Shown here: positions 36,022 through 38,598 of the stretch, piece by piece | Layout: each line of letters opens with the position of its first letter | Numbering within the stretch: the first letter of the stretch is position 1 | NCBI GenBank assembly: GCA_017609885.1 | Contig: JAFCDB010000017.1 | Coordinates: 1 to 38,598 of the forward strand | Origin: Candidatus Pacearchaeota archaeon | GTDB taxonomy: Archaea; Nanobdellota; Nanobdellia; Pacearchaeales; GW2011-AR1 | Direction: 5' to 3' | DNA: 38,598 nucleotides | Made by a program: the position numbers and the translations under genes | The notes under the pieces: model-generated | Told to the model about the DNA's origin: nothing | Seen by the model: the letters and a program-made list of their open reading frames with translations, nothing else | Databases searched by the model: none

Positions 36022-36345
36022 ATGAAATCAAAAACTGTAACAATTGATAAGTTAAGTGAAGAGCAAATACAACAAGTTAGAGAATTTCTTGATTCTATGC
36101 CAAATAAATCTCATAAAGGTTCTGAAGGGGAACTTTATGGGTAATATGTTACTGTATCTGCAGATGTTTCAGATAGGATTGATAAATGGACAGCTAAAGC
36201 AACAAAGAGTGATTACAAGAACGTAGCTTTTGAAATAAGAGATGTAAATAACTTTGGTGAGTATGGTAAAAAAAGAAAAGCTGAAAGAAATAAAGTTGCT
36301 GAAGGACTAGTATCTCTATTATCTGGATTTTTTGTTCAAGAATAA
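36022..36345 (+). pseudogene. 107-codon ORF interrupted by an in-frame TAA (36142-36144)
   Basis: MKSKTVTIDKLSEEQIQQVREFLDSMPNKSHKGSEGELYG[TAA]YVTVSADVSDRIDKWTAKATKSDYKNVAFEIRDVNNFGEYGKKRKAERNKVAEGLVSLLSGFFVQE*. Confidence 0.55.
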
Positions 36346-36432
36346 TTACTTGATAATTCAATCAATTCTAACCATTTATTATTTGAACTCAACACTAATT
36401 CAAGAATAACTCTTCTCTCGTAAGGACAGTAA

Positions 36433-38430
36433 TTAATGGTGTAGCTCAATCAACTTCAACGCCTCAAAAATTCTGCTATCAGGAGACAAAACAAAAACTT
36501 TATCATCTTTTGAGCGAACTCCACGGTAAAGTTTTTGCAAAAATTCCCTCCTGGCTTTGTCTTTGTAAAACATCCAGTAATATTGGGGATGGGTTTTTTT
36601 CAAAATTTTCCAAAAAACATTTTGAACATTTGGATTAGGATATTTTGTAAAAACAATGCTATTGCATTGATTCCCGGGAAAATCAACCCCCCGATTGCAT
36701 TTCGTTGTAAACAAAATATCAATCTGCCCTTTCTTAAATTGCTCAACCATTTTCTCGCTTTTGTAACGCAAAGAAATGAATTTATCCTTGGTCATCAAAT
36801 TATTTAAATTAAATTCAACTTTCTCATTTTCTGAAGGAAGATCATCAAATGCATTTACATGTATTAAAGTAGGTTTAATAGATTTTTCAACTGCTTTGTC
36901 CAAAGCAAGAAGGTAATCCTTTCTTGTGAATCTTCCACTTGAAAAATTAGCATATCTACAATCAATTTCTAAGTTTGTTTTTAGTTTCTCAATTTTTCCC
37001 TGATTTATTATTTCTGCGTCGATAATTTTGAAATCCCCTAATCCAAAAACAGACCTTAAAACACTTTCTTCGTGAATTGTTCCTGACATCATTACAATAA
37101 TTTCATTTTTATCTAATAGCTCTGCAAATCTTTTTGCCAAGTTTGTTGTAACAATGCTTGCTATCAACCCCCGTTCTTCGACAGAAAAACAGACAAAACT
37201 GTCATTAAAAAAATCTTCAAAGTCTCTGGCAGTTTCATATACATTTTGTGCATAACTATCTTCATCGAGCCAGTCAGAAAATTCCCGGTTATCTAAAAAA
37301 TATCTTAACAATTCATAGATTTTTGTATCTTTAACCTGGAAAATTTCGCTGCTCAGTGCAAAGTCTTTGATTTCCTCTGATTTCAAAATTTCAGAAACAA
37401 GATCTTGAACTTTTTGCAAAATAAAATCTCCTTTTTCATCTTCGATAAATAAATTTGTTAAAGAGCCAAGTAAACGGCTTAAATTTATTTTTTTAATATT
37501 TGAAAAACTGTCTAAAAATTCGTCGCACTCGTCAATAATTTCCACTTTAGTTTTTGGCTTTCGATTCATCAATGTTTCAATTTTATATTTTGCTGCATTA
37601 AAAACAATTGCTTCTCCATCGAGATAAGAGTTAAATTGATTGTAATATCTGCATCCTTTTTTTCTGTTATGAATTGTAAAGTTTCTTAATTTTAATCCAA
37701 GATATTTCTTTTTTTCTGATTTTAGAGGAAGGTCATATTCTGAGGAAATTATCGGACTCCAGTAAGGACAAATTGGCGCTATTGAAAGACGACGAATGTT
37801 TTTAAATTCAAGATTATTATTTACTCGCGGATTTTTTTTCAAGTACTCTCTTAATTTTTCTATATTTGATTCTTTGATTTCAATTTTGCAGGGAAGCAGA
37901 GGGTCATCAGCATTTTTTCCAGAATAGTAAACACATTTGTGATTTTGTCTTCCAGTAATTACGCAAATTTTTAACTTTTTGTGATTTTCCTTTAAAACAT
38001 AAGAATTTTTTGTGTAGTCGTTGTGGTATTGCCTTTGCAGAGCTTTTCCTGGAACAACAATACTCGCTTTTCCAAGTTCTTTCGCAAGATTCAATGCAAT
38101 TGCTGACTTACCGGTTCCGCAAACTCCTTTGACAAAAATTGTCCTGCTTCCTTGTTTTATCAAATCTAAAATTTCATTTACAACACTTTCCTGGGTTTTG
38201 TTATTTGAAAATTTTAAAGGCAAAAGTTTCTCTCTCTCTTTATATAAATTAAATCCTAAAACATCATCACCTAAATTAAATTTGTTCTCGGAAAAGTTTG
38301 GCTCGTCCCAAATATCCAACTCATGCATTTTTTCTTTTTGTTTATTCAAATCTTCTTCTATACTTCCGGGAAGATTAATTGTCCCGTCAGAATTGAACTT
38401 TAATTGAGACTCTCCTTTTTCAAATGACAT
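36433..38430 (-). CDS. superfamily 2 helicase, XPD/DinG-like with putative Fe-S Cys cluster
   Basis: Walker A GVCGTGKSA; DEAH-type box VEIIDECDEF; intervening Cys residues (NHKCVYY, LLPCKI, APICPYW, KGCRYY); C-terminal TKCNRGVDFPGNQCNSIVFTKYPNP...KLYRGVRSKDDKVFVLSPDSR. Confidence 0.85.
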   Translation of the reverse strand: MSFEKGESQLKFNSDGTINLPGSIEEDLNKQKEKMHELDIWDEPNFSENKFNLGDDVLGFNLYKEREKLLPLKFSNNKTQESVVNEILDLIKQGSRTIFVKGVCGTGKSAIALNLAKELGKASIVVPGKALQRQYHNDYTKNSYVLKENHKKLKICVITGRQNHKCVYYSGKNADDPLLPCKIEIKESNIEKLREYLKKNPRVNNNLEFKNIRRLSIAPICPYWSPIISSEYDLPLKSEKKKYLGLKLRNFTIHNRKKGCRYYNQFNSYLDGEAIVFNAAKYKIETLMNRKPKTKVEIIDECDEFLDSFSNIKKINLSRLLGSLTNLFIEDEKGDFILQKVQDLVSEILKSEEIKDFALSSEIFQVKDTKIYELLRYFLDNREFSDWLDEDSYAQNVYETARDFEDFFNDSFVCFSVEERGLIASIVTTNLAKRFAELLDKNEIIVMMSGTIHEESVLRSVFGLGDFKIIDAEIINQGKIEKLKTNLEIDCRYANFSSGRFTRKDYLLALDKAVEKSIKPTLIHVNAFDDLPSENEKVEFNLNNLMTKDKFISLRYKSEKMVEQFKKGQIDILFTTKCNRGVDFPGNQCNSIVFTKYPNPNVQNVFWKILKKTHPQYYWMFYKDKARREFLQKLYRGVRSKDDKVFVLSPDSRIFEALKLIELHH

Positions 38431-38598
38431 GGAAATTAAATTAAAAAGATGTTTTTAAATTTGGTGGTGATTAAAAATTCATGCCAGTATCTCCGCACAG
38501 GAATTCTAATTAATTTATCACTTTAAAATTTCGAGAAAAATATTAAACTCCCCGATTGCTCGGAGAGTTATGTCTAACCTAAAAAAATATATGAAAAG

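Noticed and set aside
19677-36345. Genome-wide stop-codon reassignment
   Set aside because: TAA, TAG and TGA all end intact genes here (e.g. tbp and minD end in TAG, metG and the 711-aa protein in TGA), so any recoding would have to be local or these are mutations.
38570-38598. Possible start of another CDS (MSNLKKYMK...) at the right edge
   Set aside because: Only nine codons are visible; cannot be supported.

Overview
This is an AT-rich archaeal chromosome segment. It carries MCM helicase, TBP, an archaeal-type ATP-dependent DNA ligase, L15e, a class I CCA enzyme, a TrmB regulator, a presenilin-like protease, an intron-containing tRNA and an SRP-type RNA. Gene density and the many small or secreted orphan proteins suggest a DPANN-type genome; that is an inference, not a proven taxonomy. 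The left part (about 1-15.5 kb) is mainly informational genes. The middle (about 15.6-30 kb) is an accessory locus of secreted or surface proteins with paralogous modules, a nucleotidyltransferase/HEPN pair and nested palindromic intergenic repeats. The right part holds cca, trmB, a presenilin homologue and an XPD/DinG-like helicase. The most notable observations are: (1) a non-autonomous MITE-like family at 9784-9916 and 12661-12801, with 17-bp inverted ends and 8-bp target duplications; one copy appears to have rewritten the C-terminus of a MinD-like ATPase. (2) At least four small, mostly membrane-protein-like ORFs that read cleanly through one in-frame stop (TAG, TGA, TGA, TAA), plus two frameshifted genes, while all long housekeeping genes are intact. 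(3) A compact 216-nt SRP RNA with a non-canonical helix 8 apical loop. (4) A tRNA-Ile(GAU) with a 42-nt intron and a clear bulge-helix-bulge. (5) A repeated secreted Ig-like module with a conserved 'R-x-LC' motif. No searches were run; all assignments come from reading the sequence and the supplied translations.
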